A stretch of DNA of 64,000 nucleotides from Pseudoxanthomonas sp. Root65 (lineage in GTDB: Bacteria > Pseudomonadota > Gammaproteobacteria > Xanthomonadales > Xanthomonadaceae). The first letter of the stretch is position 1. Each line of letters opens with the position of its first letter. Under the pieces are notes generated by a model that worked only from the letters and a program-made list of their open reading frames with translations, was not told where the DNA came from and made no database searches. The position numbers and the translations under genes were made by a program. Positions 18,109 through 29,512 of this stretch are shown piece by piece. Location: the NCBI RefSeq assembly GCF_001427635.1, contig NZ_LMHA01000003.1, forward strand, positions 62,001 through 126,000, in the 5' to 3' direction.

Positions 18109-18129
18109 CGTGCGCATGGCGCACGCTAC
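18105..18129. repeat. GTAG-type palindrome overlapping the mltD stop codon
   Basis: Perfect 11-bp inverted repeat (GTAGCGTGCGC at 18105-18115 and its complement at 18119-18129) around ATG. The TAG stop of the transglycosylase gene is bases 2-4 of the repeat. It lies between two convergent genes and could act as a bidirectional terminator, but no T-run follows on either strand. Confidence 0.65.
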
Positions 18130-18132
18130 CCG

Positions 18133-18975
18133 TTAGTGCAGCCGGGCGAGCGCTTGTCCCAATCGCACCGGGGATTCCGCTTTCAGAGCAGGCGACAGCG
18201 TCGCCGCGCCCGGCGGCAGCAGCACGATGACGGTGGAGCCGTAGTTGAAACGGGCCATTTCCGCGAAACGCTCCAGCGTGACGCCCTTGCCGCGATAGTC
18301 CTTGCGGGTAATCGCGCTGCCGTACGCAGGAATTTCCTCGCCGCTCCACACCGTCTCCACGCCGGAGACCAGCAGTGCGCCGACCATGACCGAGACCATC
18401 GGACCGAAGTCGGTGTCGAAGTGGCAGACCAGGCGTTCGTTGCGGGCGAACAGGCGCGGCACGTTGGCCACCGCATCGGTGCCCACGCTGAAGAGCCGGC
18501 CGGGAACATGCACCGTCTCGCGCAACGTACCGGTCCACGGCATGTGCACGCGGTGGTAGTCGCGCGGCGACAGGTAGACAGTGGCGAACAGGCCGTTGCG
18601 GAACGGCGCCGCGTCTGCGGCATCGCCCAGCAGTTCGGCGGCGGTGAACGACTGCCCCTTGGCCTGGAAGATGCGGCCGTCCTCGATGGGGCCGCACTGG
18701 CTGATATGGCCGTCCGCCGGCATCAGCAGCGCGCGCGGATCAGGATCGGCGACGCGCGCGTCGGACTTCAATGCACGGGTGAAGAAGGCATTGAAGCTGG
18801 GGTAGGAACGCGGGTCGGGGTTGGCGGCTTCGTCCAGGTCGACATTGAACTTCTTCGTCACCGTATCGATCAGCCAGCGGCTGGTGCCCGGCGATGTGGA
18901 ATACGCCAGCCTGCGCGCCAGCGACGACAGCAGGCGGTGAGGCAGGACGTAGGTCAGCGAGGTCAGCAGACTCAT
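18133..18975 (-). CDS. psd: Phosphatidylserine decarboxylase
   Basis: A 280-residue inner-membrane proenzyme that converts phosphatidylserine to phosphatidylethanolamine. It cleaves itself at Ser247 in [10 protein letters not shown], which becomes the pyruvoyl cofactor; the GST triad replaces the LGST of other species by YGST. The catalytic-loop residues are visible: Asp88/His90 in MPADGHISQ and His144 in [12 protein letters not shown]. Length fits the short bacterial type. Its ATG overlaps the SCO gene stop by 4 bases, so both are one transcript. Confidence 0.96.
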   Translation of the reverse strand: MSLLTSLTYVLPHRLLSSLARRLAYSTSPGTSRWLIDTVTKKFNVDLDEAANPDPRSYPSFNAFFTRALKSDARVADPDPRALLMPADGHISQCGPIEDGRIFQAKGQSFTAAELLGDAADAAPFRNGLFATVYLSPRDYHRVHMPWTGTLRETVHVPGRLFSVGTDAVANVPRLFARNERLVCHFDTDFGPMVSVMVGALLVSGVETVWSGEEIPAYGSAITRKDYRGKGVTLERFAEMARFNYGSTVIVLLPPGAATLSPALKAESPVRLGQALARLH

Positions 18976-19625
18976 TTCGTCGACGCCTCGGTCAGTGCGC
19001 GCAGGTCGGCGGCGATCGCCTTGGGCTGGAACGGTGGGCGGATCAGGCCGGCCAGGCGGCCCTGCGGGTCGAGCACGCCGATCGCCGAGGAGTGGTCCAT
19101 GCTGTAGTCGTTCGGGTTCTGCTCGAAGCCGTCTCCCGGCACCTTCATGAAGACGAAGCCCAGCGACTTGGCGAAGTTCTCCAGCGTGGGAACATCGGCC
19201 GTGGCCGCCATCGTGTCGGGATGGAAGGCGTGCGCGTACTCGCCGATGCGCGTGGGTGTATCACGCTCCGGATCGACCGATACGAACAGCACGCGCGGGC
19301 GGGTGGAGTCGGGCAGGTCCTTCCACTGCGCCTGCGCCTGGGCCAGTTCGGCCAGCGTGGTCGGGCAGACGTCCGGGCAGAAGGTGAAGCCCAGGAAGAC
19401 CAGCGTCCAATGGCCTTTCAGTTCGCCGTCGGTGAGCTGGGTGCCGTCGGACTGGCGCAGCGAGAACGGCGGCAACGGCCGTGTCTGCGGGAACAGGGTG
19501 ACGGTCTGGGTGGCCGGCCATTGCGTGGCCGGCGTGACCGGACCGAAGAATTTCTGTGCGGCCAGCAGGCCCAGGCCGGCGGCCAGCGCCAGGACGAGGA
19601 TGAGGCCGATCTTCTTGTTGAACAT
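18972..19625 (-). CDS. SCO1/SenC family copper protein for cytochrome oxidase assembly
   Basis: A 217-residue membrane-anchored periplasmic protein. A single N-terminal hydrophobic helix (about 6-24) is followed by a thioredoxin-like domain. Copper ligands are Cys83 and Cys87 in [10 protein letters not shown] and His178 in [10 protein letters not shown]. It delivers copper to, or reduces, the CuA site of cytochrome c oxidase. The gene is first in a two-gene unit with psd. It diverges from prmB; the ATG at 19625 is used because longer in-frame starts run into the prmB promoter region. Confidence 0.93.
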   Translation of the reverse strand: MFNKKIGLILVLALAAGLGLLAAQKFFGPVTPATQWPATQTVTLFPQTRPLPPFSLRQSDGTQLTDGELKGHWTLVFLGFTFCPDVCPTTLAELAQAQAQWKDLPDSTRPRVLFVSVDPERDTPTRIGEYAHAFHPDTMAATADVPTLENFAKSLGFVFMKVPGDGFEQNPNDYSMDHSSAIGVLDPQGRLAGLIRPPFQPKAIAADLRALTEASTK

Positions 19626-19763
19626 GCGCTGGGGATTCCCACGATGGAAGGGCGTGGCCGCGGGGCCAAGGGCCGCATGGGCGCGGCAGGAGGCGGCCAT
19701 GATACCGGGGCAGCCCCTATAATCGGCGGCCTTCGCCGTTCCGGCGTCTCCACAAGCCTTGCC

Positions 19764-20693
19764 ATGACCGCCGACGTCGCCGCCGAACTGCACACCCTCA
19801 TCGACCTGATCCGCTACGGCGCCAGCCGTTTCAACGCGGCCGGTCTGACTTTCGGCCACAGTTACGACAACGCGCTGGACGAAGCCTCCCACCTGGTCCT
19901 GCACACGCTGCACCTGCCGCCGGACCTGGGGCCGGCCTACGGCCAGGCGCGCGTGACCACCGCTGAGAAGGCCCAGGTGCTGGCGCTGTTCGAGCGCCGC
20001 GTCAACGAGCGCATCCCGGTCGCCTACCTGACCGGCGAGGCCTGGTTCGCCGGGCTGAGCTTCAAGAGCGATGCGCGCGCGCTTGTGCCGCGCTCGCCGA
20101 TCGCCGAACTGATCGAAGCCGGGTTCGAGCCTTGGCTGGGCGGCCGCGAAGTCAACCGCGCGCTCGACCTGTGCACCGGCTCGGGCTGCATCGCCATCGC
20201 GATGGGTCACTACAACCCGGATTGGCAGGTCGATGGTGTGGACATCAGCGACGATGCGCTGGCGCTGTCGGCCGAGAACAAGGCGCGCCTGCTGGCCGAC
20301 AACGTGCACTTCCTCAAGTCGGACCTGTTTGCCGGCCTGACCGGCAAGCATTACGACCTGATCGTCACCAACCCGCCCTACGTCACCAACGACGAGACCG
20401 ACGCGCTGCCGAAGGAGTATTCCTTCGAGCCCGAACTCGGCCTGCGTGCCGGCGACGACGGCCTGGACCTGGTGCTGAAGATCCTGCGCGACGCGCCGCT
20501 GCACCTGAGCCAGGACGGCCTGCTGATCTGCGAGGTCGGTGAATCCGAGCGCGCGTTGGTCAAGCTGCTGCCGGATGTCGAGTTCGCCTGGATCGAGTTC
20601 AAGGTGGGGCAGATGGGCATCTTCGCCGTCGAATGCGCCGAGCTGATCCGCCACAACGCCCGCATCACCCAACTCGCCGCCGCTCGAAAATAA
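19764..20693 (+). CDS. prmB: Ribosomal protein L3 N5-glutamine methyltransferase
   Basis: A 309-residue SAM-dependent methyltransferase that modifies a glutamine of ribosomal protein L3. The SAM site is [16 protein letters not shown] and the catalytic motif is [12 protein letters not shown], typical of N5-glutamine methyltransferases. PrmB is preferred over PrmC because of [17 protein letters not shown] and the PPYV motif context. A TATAAT hexamer at 19718-19723 lies 40 bases upstream. An in-frame upstream extension is not used because the family begins near this ATG and the extension overlaps the SCO gene. Confidence 0.94.
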   Translation: MTADVAAELHTLIDLIRYGASRFNAAGLTFGHSYDNALDEASHLVLHTLHLPPDLGPAYGQARVTTAEKAQVLALFERRVNERIPVAYLTGEAWFAGLSFKSDARALVPRSPIAELIEAGFEPWLGGREVNRALDLCTGSGCIAIAMGHYNPDWQVDGVDISDDALALSAENKARLLADNVHFLKSDLFAGLTGKHYDLIVTNPPYVTNDETDALPKEYSFEPELGLRAGDDGLDLVLKILRDAPLHLSQDGLLICEVGESERALVKLLPDVEFAWIEFKVGQMGIFAVECAELIRHNARITQLAAARK

Positions 20694-20824
20694 GGCGGCG
20701 CGCACGCTGTCGGCAGCGGTTGCGCCTGCAACCGTCGCGGCCGGCATTGGCGCGCTGCACAATAGGGCGGCCGGCGTGCGATGCTTCGACGCCCGGCACG
20801 GATGGTTCCACAGCGGAGCGGCGC

Positions 20825-21928
20825 TTGAGCAGCAACAGTTTCGGAAAACTCCTCACGGTCACCACGTTCGGCGAATCGCACGGGCCGGCCATCGGCTGCG
20901 TGGTCGACGGCTGCCCGCCGGGCCTGGAGATCGCGCCGGAGGAGTTCCGCCACGACCTGGAGCGCCGCGCCACCGGCAAGTCGCGGCATACCTCCGCGCG
21001 TCGCGAGGCCGATGAGGTCGAGATCCTCAGCGGCGTGTACGAGGGCCGCAGCACCGGCACGCCGATCGCGCTGCTGATCCGCAACACCGACCAGCGCAGC
21101 AAGGACTACACCGACATCGCGCGGCAGTTCCGGCCCGGCCACGCCGACTACACCTACTGGCAGAAGTACGGCATCCGCGATCCGCGCGGCGGCGGTCGCT
21201 CGTCCGCACGCGAAACCACCATGCGCGTGGCGGCCGGCGTGATCGCCAAGAAGTGGCTGCAGCAGCGGCATGGCGTGACCGTGCGCGGTTACCTGTCGCA
21301 GCTCGGCCCGATCGTGCCGGACGGCTTCGACTGGAAGGCGGTGGAAGACAATCCGTTCTTCTGGCCGCATGCGGCGCAGGTGCCGGCGCTGGAAAGCTAC
21401 ATGGACGCGCTGCGCAAGTCGGGCGATTCCATCGGCGCGCGCGTCAATGTCGTGGCCGACGGCGTGCCCGCCGGCTGGGGCGAGCCGATCTACGGCAAGC
21501 TCGATGGCGATCTCGCCGCCGCGCTGATGAGCATCAACGCGGTGAAGGGGGTGGAGATCGGCGACGGTTTCGCGGCCGTCACCCAGAAGGGCACCGAACA
21601 CCGCGACCTGATGACGCCGGCCGGCTTCCTCTCCAACCATGCCGGCGGCATCCTCGGTGGCATTTCCACCGGGCAGCAGGTCACCGCGTCGATCGTGCTG
21701 AAGCCGACCTCCAGCCTGCGCCTGCCAGGCGCGACGGTGGACGTGGACGGCAACACCGTCGACGTCATCACCACCGGACGGCACGACCCCTGCGTCGGCA
21801 TCCGCGCCACCCCCATCGCCGAGGCGATGATGGCGCTGGTCCTGATGGACCAGGCGTTGCGCCATCGCGCGCAGTGCGGCGACGTGGGCGAGGTGCCGCC
21901 TTACGTTCCCGGCAGCGTCGATGGCTGA
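20825..21928 (+). CDS. aroC: Chorismate synthase
   Basis: A 367-residue FMN-dependent enzyme that makes chorismate from EPSP, the last shared step of aromatic amino acid synthesis. Signatures are [18 protein letters not shown] near the start, [14 protein letters not shown] (central), and [17 protein letters not shown]. The start is TTG at 20825: it gives the conserved [11 protein letters not shown]-terminus and has GGAG at 20815-20818, while the longer frame upstream has no family similarity. Overlaps the next gene by 8 bases. Confidence 0.97.
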   Translation: MSSNSFGKLLTVTTFGESHGPAIGCVVDGCPPGLEIAPEEFRHDLERRATGKSRHTSARREADEVEILSGVYEGRSTGTPIALLIRNTDQRSKDYTDIARQFRPGHADYTYWQKYGIRDPRGGGRSSARETTMRVAAGVIAKKWLQQRHGVTVRGYLSQLGPIVPDGFDWKAVEDNPFFWPHAAQVPALESYMDALRKSGDSIGARVNVVADGVPAGWGEPIYGKLDGDLAAALMSINAVKGVEIGDGFAAVTQKGTEHRDLMTPAGFLSNHAGGILGGISTGQQVTASIVLKPTSSLRLPGATVDVDGNTVDVITTGRHDPCVGIRATPIAEAMMALVLMDQALRHRAQCGDVGEVPPYVPGSVDG

Positions 21929-22955
21929 GCCGCGGCCGCGCGTGTGGGTGTCGCAGCCGCTGTTCGACGACATCGTCGGACGGCTGGCCGCGCACTTCGA
22001 CGTGCGGTCGACGGCCGAGGTCACCGAACACCCGCCCGAGGCCATCGCCGTCGCGCTGCGCGACTGCGCCGGTGCGCTGGTGACGCTGAACGAACGCATC
22101 GGCGCACCGGAAATCGCCGGCGCCACGCAGCTGCGTGCCATCGCCAATGTCGGCGTGGGTTACAACAATCTCGATATCGCCGCGCTGACCCAGGCCGGCA
22201 TCGTCGCCACCAATACGCCGGACGTGCTGACCGAGACCACGGCCGACTTCGGCTTCGCCCTGCTGATGGCCACCGCACGCCGCATCACCGAGGCCGAGCG
22301 ATGGCTGCGCGACGGCCAGTGGCAGCAGTGGTCGTTCGGCACGCTGCTCGGCGCCGACCTGCATGGCAGCACGCTGGGCATCGTCGGCATGGGCCGGATC
22401 GGGCAGGGCATCGCGCGGCGTGCGCGCGGTTTCGACATGCGTGTGCTTTACCACAACCGCAGCCGGCTACCGGAGACGGTCGAGCGCGCATGCGGCGCGG
22501 TGTACGCCGGCTTCGATGACCTGCTCGCGCAGGCCGATCACGTGCTGCTGGTGCTGCCTTACTCGCCGCAGGTACATCATCTGGTCGATGCGGCGGCGCT
22601 GTCGAAGATGAAGCCGACCGCCACGCTGGTGAACATCGCGCGCGGCGGCCTCGTCGACGAAGTGGCGCTTTCCGATGCGCTGGCGAACGGGCGACTTGCC
22701 GCCGCCGGTCTGGACGTCTACGAAGACGAACCGGCCGTGCGTCCGGAACTGCTGGCACTGCGCAACGTAGTGCTGACGCCGCACATCGCCAGCGCCAGCC
22801 TGGCCACGCGCCGCGCGATGGTCTCGCTGGCGGTGGACAACCTGATCGCCGCGCTCGGCGCAGGCCCGGACGCGGGCCATCCGCCGACCCCGGTCAATCC
22901 GGACGTGCTGTCCGCCGCCGCCAAAGCCATCACCGCCAAACGACAGGGAGCCTGA
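21921..22955 (+). CDS. D-isomer-specific 2-hydroxyacid dehydrogenase (glyoxylate/hydroxypyruvate reductase-like)
   Basis: A 344-residue NAD(P)-dependent cytoplasmic dehydrogenase. The nucleotide-binding motif is [14 protein letters not shown], the substrate-binding arginine lies in [10 protein letters not shown], and the catalytic Glu and His lie in YEDEPAV and LTPHIASAS. This is the GhrB/gluconate-2-dehydrogenase branch, but substrate cannot be fixed: glyoxylate, hydroxypyruvate and 2-ketogluconate are all possible. It overlaps aroC by 8 bases and so is expressed with it. In some gammaproteobacteria a related gene, pdxB, lies near here, but the length and lack of a PdxB C-terminal domain argue against that. 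Confidence 0.88.
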   Translation: MAEPRPRVWVSQPLFDDIVGRLAAHFDVRSTAEVTEHPPEAIAVALRDCAGALVTLNERIGAPEIAGATQLRAIANVGVGYNNLDIAALTQAGIVATNTPDVLTETTADFGFALLMATARRITEAERWLRDGQWQQWSFGTLLGADLHGSTLGIVGMGRIGQGIARRARGFDMRVLYHNRSRLPETVERACGAVYAGFDDLLAQADHVLLVLPYSPQVHHLVDAAALSKMKPTATLVNIARGGLVDEVALSDALANGRLAAAGLDVYEDEPAVRPELLALRNVVLTPHIASASLATRRAMVSLAVDNLIAALGAGPDAGHPPTPVNPDVLSAAAKAITAKRQGA

Positions 22956-23032
22956 GGTACGTCCGCAGGTTCCCCGAGCACAGCCTTCTCCTGTCTGCTG
23001 TCTTCATTCCTTATCTCGCGAAAAAATCTTCC

Positions 23033-24058
23033 ATGAGCAACCAGAACCGTACCTTCAACGTCGCCGTCGTGGGCGCCACCGGCGCCGTCGGTGAAACCAT
23101 GCTGTCCATCCTGGCCGAGCGGAACTTTCCGGTCGGCACGCTCGTCGCGCTGGCGTCCGAGCGCTCGGCCGGCAACAGCGTCGAGTTCAACGGCGAAAAG
23201 ATCACCGTGCAGAACCTGGCCACCTTCGACCCGGCCGGCATCGACATCGCGCTGTTCTCCGCCGGCGGTGGCATCTCCAAGGAATTCGCGCCGAAGTTCG
23301 CTGCCGCGGGCGCGGTTGTCATCGACAACTCCTCGGCCTTCCGTTACGACGCCGACGTGCCGCTGGTGGTCAGCGAGGTGAACCCGGAACAGGTGCAGAA
23401 CCGTCCGCGCGGCATCATCGCCAATCCGAACTGCTCGACCATGCAGATGCTGGTGGCGCTGGCGCCGATCCATCGCAAGGTCGGCATCGAGCGGATCAAC
23501 GTGGCGACCTACCAGTCGGTCTCCGGCGCCGGGCGCTCGGCGCTGGAGGAGCTCGGCCGCCAGACCGGCGCGCTGCTCAACTTCCAGGACCCGGATCCGC
23601 AGCGCTTCCCGGTGCAGATCGCCTTCAACCTGATCCCGCAGATCGACGACTTCCTCGACAACGGCTTCACCAAGGAAGAGATGAAGCTGGTGTGGGAGAC
23701 GCGCAAGATCCTCGGCGACGACGGCATCCAGGTGAACCCGACCGCCGTGCGCGTGCCGGTGTTCTACGGGCACTCCGAAGCCGTGGCCATCGAGACCCGC
23801 GACAAGATCACCGCCGCCGAAGCGCGCGCGTTGCTGGAGGCCGCGCCGGGTGTCGAAGTCGTGGACGACCGCGTGCCGGGTGGCTACCCCACGCCGGTGA
23901 CCCACGCCTCCGGCACCGACCCGGTGTATGTCGGCCGCATTCGCGAGGACATCTCGCACCCGCGTGGCCTCAACCTGTGGATCGTCTCCGACAACATCCG
24001 CAAGGGCGCCGCCCTCAACGCCGTGCAGGTGGCCGAGCTGGTGGCGAAAAACGGCTGA
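23033..24058 (+). CDS. asd: Aspartate-semialdehyde dehydrogenase
   Basis: A 341-residue cytoplasmic enzyme that reduces aspartyl phosphate to aspartate semialdehyde, for lysine/diaminopimelate, threonine and methionine. NADP-binding GATGAVGETML is at the N-terminus, the catalytic Cys134 is in NPNCSTMQML and the substrate histidine region is RVPVFYGHSEAV. The short GATGAVG type with SAGGG matches the Gram-positive-like class also present in Pseudomonas asd2 and Xanthomonas. A 77-base gap separates it from the dehydrogenase gene. The order asd-fimV-truA-trpF is conserved with Pseudomonas. Confidence 0.96.
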   Translation: MSNQNRTFNVAVVGATGAVGETMLSILAERNFPVGTLVALASERSAGNSVEFNGEKITVQNLATFDPAGIDIALFSAGGGISKEFAPKFAAAGAVVIDNSSAFRYDADVPLVVSEVNPEQVQNRPRGIIANPNCSTMQMLVALAPIHRKVGIERINVATYQSVSGAGRSALEELGRQTGALLNFQDPDPQRFPVQIAFNLIPQIDDFLDNGFTKEEMKLVWETRKILGDDGIQVNPTAVRVPVFYGHSEAVAIETRDKITAAEARALLEAAPGVEVVDDRVPGGYPTPVTHASGTDPVYVGRIREDISHPRGLNLWIVSDNIRKGAALNAVQVAELVAKNG

Positions 24059-24096
24059 ACCGCTATAGTCGTGGCCGGGAAAACTTGGGGAAGGCC

Positions 24097-25839
24097 GTGA
24101 AACCGAAGCAAAGACCTCGGGCGGCAAGACTCCACCTGGCCGGCATGATCGGGCTGGGGCTGGCGTTGCTGAGCAACGCCGCCCTCGCGCTGGGCCTGGG
24201 GGAGATCAGGGTCAAATCGCAACCCGGCCAGCCGCTGCTGGCCGAGATCCCGGTCATTTCCAGCGAGCCGGGCGAACTGGAACAGCTGCGCGCACGCCTG
24301 GCGTCGCCGGTGACGTTCGAGCGCGTCGGCCTGCCGCGACCGGAGGGCCTGGTCAACGAACTCGATTTCACCATCGCGCTGGACGACGCCGGGCGCCCGG
24401 TGGTGCGTGTCACCAGCCGCACGCCGGTGGACGTGGCAGCGGTGAACTTCCTGATCGAGGTGGACTGGGGCCAGGGCCGGCTGGTGCGCGAGTATTCGGC
24501 GCTGGTCAGTGCGCCGGGCACGCTGGCCGCCGCCGGACAGCCGGTGATCGATGCGCCGGCCGCGGCGCCGACCGACATCATCGAGCGGCCGGTCGACCCG
24601 GTCGCCACCAGCACGCCCACTGAGCCAGAACCGACACCTCAGGCCACGCCGGAAGCGCCCGTGCGTCCGGCCCCGCCGCCAGCACCGGCCGTGGCGGCCA
24701 CGCCGGCGCCTTCCGTCGCGTCCGGCGATACGCTGGCGCCGGTGCGTCGAGGCCAGTCGCTGTCGCAGATCGCGGCGCCGCTGGCGCGCGAGCAGGGCTA
24801 CACGCTGGACCAGGCCATGGTGGCACTGCTGCGGGCCAATCCCGAAGCCTTCATCAATGGCAACGTCAATCTGCTGAAGCAGGGCGCGGTGTTGCGCGTG
24901 CCGGAGTCGGCGGAGGCGCAGACCATCCTGGAGAGCGAGGCTGCCGCACTGGTGCGCAGCCAGATCGCCGAATGGCGCCGCGCGCGGGCGCCGATCCCGC
25001 AGCCGGCCGCCGTGGTCGAACCGGCGATCGCCCCCGCGCAGGCCGCCACGCCATCACGTGCGCCGCCGGTGGCGGGCGCGCGCCTGGAAATCGCACCCGC
25101 GGCCACGAGCACGACGGGTTCTGGAACGCAGTCCGGCGTCAGCGCCGGCGGTGAGGGCGAGATGTTGGCGAACGAACAGTTGCAGCAGTCGAAGGAAGAC
25201 CTGGCCGCGCGCGAGGCCGAAGTGCAGGAACTGCGCTCTCAGGTCGCGGACCTGGAAAAGCTCAAGGCGCAGCAGGAGAAGCTGCTGGCCATGAAGGACA
25301 GCGACCTGGCCGCCGCCCAGCAGCGGCTGGCGCAGGGCAATGGCAGCGACGGCAGCGTGCCGGTGTGGGCGTGGGCGGGCTTCGGCCTGCTGTTCGTCGG
25401 CGCGCTGGCCTGGGGATTCGCGCAGCGCCGCCAGCGCGTGTCGCCGTCGCCGGTGCCGCGGAACCCCGTGTTCGATGGTGCATCGCCGGGCAGCCGGGCC
25501 GCCGAACTGGCCGCCGGCATGCCGGCGGCGCCGGCCGCCGCACCGGAACCGGTCTCCAGTCCGGTGCTGGAGCCGGTCGTGATCGTCCCCGCCGCCGCCC
25601 CGCTCCGGCCCGCCCGCAAGCCGACGCCGGCGCAGGGTCCGACCTGGCATGCCGGCGGCAGCGCACCCGTTGCGCCGGTGGCGACGGCACCGGCCGGTCG
25701 CGACCGCCTGGAGCTGGCGGTGGCCTATCTCGATCTGGGCGACATGGCGACCGCCCGCGATCTGCTGAACGAGGTCGCCGCGGGTCATGATGCGACGGCG
25801 CGCGATGAAGCCCTGCAACTGCTGCGCGATATCGGCTGA
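24097..25839 (+). CDS. fimV: FimV-like pilus/polar-hub protein
   Basis: A 580-residue inner-membrane protein related to FimV, which helps assemble the type IV pilus secretin and organises cell-pole proteins. Start is GTG at 24097 behind GGGGAAGG. A signal-like helix (about 14-30) leads to the FimV N-terminal domain (LGEIRVKSQPGQPLLAEIPV). A Pro/Ala-rich linker, a LysM-like domain (about 213-265, containing RRGQSLSQIAAPLAREQGYT) and a coiled coil (about 350-405) follow. A transmembrane helix is near 422-440. The C-terminal FimV domain (about 533-580) contains LELAVAYLDLGDMATARDLL. It is much shorter than P. aeruginosa FimV because the acidic cytoplasmic region is reduced. Confidence 0.9.
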   Translation: MKPKQRPRAARLHLAGMIGLGLALLSNAALALGLGEIRVKSQPGQPLLAEIPVISSEPGELEQLRARLASPVTFERVGLPRPEGLVNELDFTIALDDAGRPVVRVTSRTPVDVAAVNFLIEVDWGQGRLVREYSALVSAPGTLAAAGQPVIDAPAAAPTDIIERPVDPVATSTPTEPEPTPQATPEAPVRPAPPPAPAVAATPAPSVASGDTLAPVRRGQSLSQIAAPLAREQGYTLDQAMVALLRANPEAFINGNVNLLKQGAVLRVPESAEAQTILESEAAALVRSQIAEWRRARAPIPQPAAVVEPAIAPAQAATPSRAPPVAGARLEIAPAATSTTGSGTQSGVSAGGEGEMLANEQLQQSKEDLAAREAEVQELRSQVADLEKLKAQQEKLLAMKDSDLAAAQQRLAQGNGSDGSVPVWAWAGFGLLFVGALAWGFAQRRQRVSPSPVPRNPVFDGASPGSRAAELAAGMPAAPAAAPEPVSSPVLEPVVIVPAAAPLRPARKPTPAQGPTWHAGGSAPVAPVATAPAGRDRLELAVAYLDLGDMATARDLLNEVAAGHDATARDEALQLLRDIG

Positions 25840-25857
25840 CAGGCACGGAGCGATGCA

Positions 25858-26661
25858 GTGACGCGCTACGCGCTGGGCGTCGAGTACGACGGCAGCGGAT
25901 TCCAGGGCTGGCAACGGCTCAGCAAGTCCGGCACGCCGGACGACACCACCACGGTGCAGGCGGCGCTCGAAGGCGCGCTGTCGTCGGTGGCCGATGCGCA
26001 GGTCGACACCATCTGCGCGGGCCGCACGGACGCCGGCGTGCACGCACAATGCCAAGTCGTGCATTTCGACAGTGATGCCGCACGCACGCCGCGCAGCTGG
26101 CTGCTCGGTGCGACCGCGCGATTGCCGCCTGCCGTCTGCGTGCGCTGGTGCCAGCCGGTGGCGGACGATTTCAATGCGCGCTTCTCCGCACGGGCACGCC
26201 GCTACCGCTACACGCTGCTGAACCGGATCGCACGCCCGGCGCTGGAACGGCATTACCTCAGCTGGGAGCGGCTGCCGCTGGATGCCGACGCCATGCATCG
26301 CGCCGCCCAGCAACTGGTCGGCGAGAACGACTTCAGCGCCTTCCGCACCGTGCATTGCCAGGCACCGCATGCGATGCGCAACCTGCATGCGATTTCCGTG
26401 GTGCGCCAGGGCGAGCGCGTCATCGTGGAGGTGCAGGCGAACGCCTTCCTCCACCACATGGTCCGCAACATCGTCGGATCGCTGCTGGTGGTCGGTCGCG
26501 GTGAGCAGCCCGAGGGCTGGATGGCCGAACTGCTGGCCGGGCGTGACCGTACCGTGGCCGGACCGACCGCGCCGCCGGACGGCCTGGTCTTCGTCAGTCC
26601 GCTGTATCCGGCCGAGTGGAGCCTGCCGTCGGAAGTCACCCTGCCGGTCGCCACCGGCTGA
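25858..26661 (+). CDS. truA: tRNA pseudouridine(38-40) synthase
   Basis: A 267-residue enzyme that makes pseudouridine at positions 38-40 of the tRNA anticodon arm. The catalytic Asp58 is in [25 protein letters not shown] at the start and [13 protein letters not shown] near the C-terminus are family marks. GTG start at 25858 with GGAG 7 bases before it. It follows fimV by 18 bases and precedes trpF by 24, matching the asd-fimV-truA-trpF order known in gammaproteobacteria. Confidence 0.96.
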   Translation: MTRYALGVEYDGSGFQGWQRLSKSGTPDDTTTVQAALEGALSSVADAQVDTICAGRTDAGVHAQCQVVHFDSDAARTPRSWLLGATARLPPAVCVRWCQPVADDFNARFSARARRYRYTLLNRIARPALERHYLSWERLPLDADAMHRAAQQLVGENDFSAFRTVHCQAPHAMRNLHAISVVRQGERVIVEVQANAFLHHMVRNIVGSLLVVGRGEQPEGWMAELLAGRDRTVAGPTAPPDGLVFVSPLYPAEWSLPSEVTLPVATG

Positions 26662-26685
26662 GGGCGGCCGGGTTACCCTTCCGCC

Positions 26686-27318
26686 ATGCATACGCGTATC
26701 AAGTTCTGTGGCCTGACCCGTGCCGAGGATGTCCGCCTGGCGGTGGAGCTGGGCGTCGATTACATCGGCCTCGTCTTCGCGCCGCACAGTCCACGCCGGC
26801 TGCTGCTCGGGCAGGCGCGCATGCTGCGCGACCTGGTGCCGGAGGAGATCGCCGTGGTCGCGCTGGTGATGGACAACCCGCGCAGCGATGTCGAGCACAT
26901 CGTCGAGTCGTTGCAGCCGGATCTGCTGCAGTTCCACGGCGGCGAGGACGACGCCCTGGCAACCTCCTTCGGCCGTCCGTACTGGAAAGCGATCGCCATG
27001 GGCGGGCAGGATGAACGTGTGTTCGCCCACGTCTCGGCGTATCCCGGCGCGCAGGGATTCCTGTTCGACGGCCATGCGGCGGGCGAGCAGGGGGGCAGCG
27101 GTCAGCGCTTCGACTGGCGGCGCATGCCGACCTCCACTGACAGGCCGTTCCTGCTGGCGGGCGGGCTGTCGCCGGCGAATGTCGGCCTTGCCTTGCGCAC
27201 GGCGCGGCCGTGGGGCGTGGATGTCTCCAGCGGCATCGAGGCCGCCCCCGGCATCAAGGACGCGGAGAAGATGCGGCGCTTCGTCGACGCGGTGCGCGAG
27301 GCGGACATCCTCGCCTGA
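26686..27318 (+). CDS. trpF: Phosphoribosylanthranilate isomerase
   Basis: A 210-residue TIM-barrel enzyme, third step of tryptophan synthesis. Catalytic Cys8 is in KFCGLTR; LGVDYIGLVFAPHSPR, LLQFHGGEDD and GVDVSSGIEAAPGIKD are also conserved. The ATG at 26686 is 24 bases after truA; a TACCCT just upstream might be a -10 box. The separate trpF (not fused to trpC) and its placement next to trpBA with a lysR gene between them are noted under findings. Confidence 0.96.
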   Translation: MHTRIKFCGLTRAEDVRLAVELGVDYIGLVFAPHSPRRLLLGQARMLRDLVPEEIAVVALVMDNPRSDVEHIVESLQPDLLQFHGGEDDALATSFGRPYWKAIAMGGQDERVFAHVSAYPGAQGFLFDGHAAGEQGGSGQRFDWRRMPTSTDRPFLLAGGLSPANVGLALRTARPWGVDVSSGIEAAPGIKDAEKMRRFVDAVREADILA

Positions 27319-27319
27319 G

Positions 27320-28204
27320 TCAGGCCAGCGTGGTACGCAGCCAGGCCGCCAGCGCGGCGATGCGCGGATCCTGGCTGCCGCGCACGGCGCAGAGCGCCCA
27401 CTCGCCGCCGGTGTCGACGAAACCCCACGGCGCCAACAGGCGTCCACTGTCCAGGTCGGCCTGCACGAGTTCCTGCGGCGCGATCGCCACGCCCAGCCCG
27501 GCGACCGCGGCTTCCAGCAGGTAGGTCAGGTGGTCGAAGGCGGCGCCGGTCTGCAGGGTGCCGGCATCCAGTTCCTGTGAGGCGAACCAGCGCGGCCACG
27601 CCTGCGGTCGCGATGTCGTATGCAGGACGGCTTCCCCCGCAAGGGCGCTGGCCGGTGCGTCCCGCAGTCGCGCCGCGTGCGCGTAACGCGGACTGAGCAC
27701 CGGACCGATCCGTTCCGGGGCCAGCGTGTGCACGTCCCAGCCGGCCGGCCACGGCGCCTCGCCGAGCAGCAGGGCGGCGTCCAGCCCGGTCAGGGCGGCG
27801 TCGAAGCCGCTTTCCTGCGCCGAGAGGTGCAGCTTCAGCTGGGGCAGGTCGGTGGCCAGCGGCGCCAGCCGGGGAATCACCCAGCGCGCCAGCAGGCTGC
27901 CGGGGCAGCCCAGCACGAAGGCCGACGGGTGCCGCTCACGCTGCAGCGCCGTCCAGCCCGCCTGCAGGGTGGAAAACGCATCGCCGGCCACATCGCGCAG
28001 GCGCACGCCGTCGGCGGTGAGCGCCAGCCCGCGGCCTTCACGGACGAACAGGGGGCGGCCGAGTGCGTCTTCCAGGCTGCGCACATGCCGGCTGACCGCG
28101 CCGTGGGTGACGTGCAGCTCGGCAGCGGCGCGGCTGACGCTGCCCAGGCGGGCCGCCGCCTCGAAGGCACGAAGGGCGTTGAGCGGGGGCAGGGGACGCG
28201 ACAT
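27320..28204 (-). CDS. LysR-family regulator, TrpI/GcvA-like
   Basis: A 294-residue DNA-binding regulator. The helix-turn-helix (about 8-50) reads LNALRAFEAAARLGSVSRAAAELHVTHGAVSRHV, written here only in part: the region LNALRAFEAAARLGSV is diagnostic for the GcvA/TrpI/AmpR subgroup. The C-terminal effector domain spans about 95-290. It is divergent from trpBA with a 90-base gap that holds a dyad, the same arrangement as trpI-trpBA in Pseudomonas, where TrpI senses indoleglycerol phosphate. The role is therefore inferred as activation of trpBA. Convergent with trpF, one base apart. Confidence 0.85.
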   Translation of the reverse strand: MSRPLPPLNALRAFEAAARLGSVSRAAAELHVTHGAVSRHVRSLEDALGRPLFVREGRGLALTADGVRLRDVAGDAFSTLQAGWTALQRERHPSAFVLGCPGSLLARWVIPRLAPLATDLPQLKLHLSAQESGFDAALTGLDAALLLGEAPWPAGWDVHTLAPERIGPVLSPRYAHAARLRDAPASALAGEAVLHTTSRPQAWPRWFASQELDAGTLQTGAAFDHLTYLLEAAVAGLGVAIAPQELVQADLDSGRLLAPWGFVDTGGEWALCAVRGSQDPRIAALAAWLRTTLA

Positions 28205-28224
28205 GGTGTCAGTTTAAGTCACGG

Positions 28225-28244
28225 ATCGGTGATATTTCATTGAT
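28225..28244. promoter_or_regulatory. Candidate LysR-type operator between the lysR gene and trpBA
   Basis: Imperfect dyad ATCGGTGA-TATT-TCATTGAT, with 6 of 8 pairs matching, in the AT-rich centre of the 90-base divergent region. It is placed as expected for a LysR recruitment site, upstream of both starts. Assignment rests on position and symmetry only. Confidence 0.45.
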
Positions 28245-28294
28245 TTCAAGGGGGTCATCTGTGCGCTAGAGTGACGGTTCGTTCCCGCAACCCG

Positions 28295-29508
<1,214 letters not shown>

Positions 29509-29512
<4 letters not shown>

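Noticed and set aside
16393..18117. N-terminal extension of the HerA-like ATPase across the transglycosylase gene
   Set aside because: Family starts at MDPILLGKG; the rest is antisense to a clear gene.
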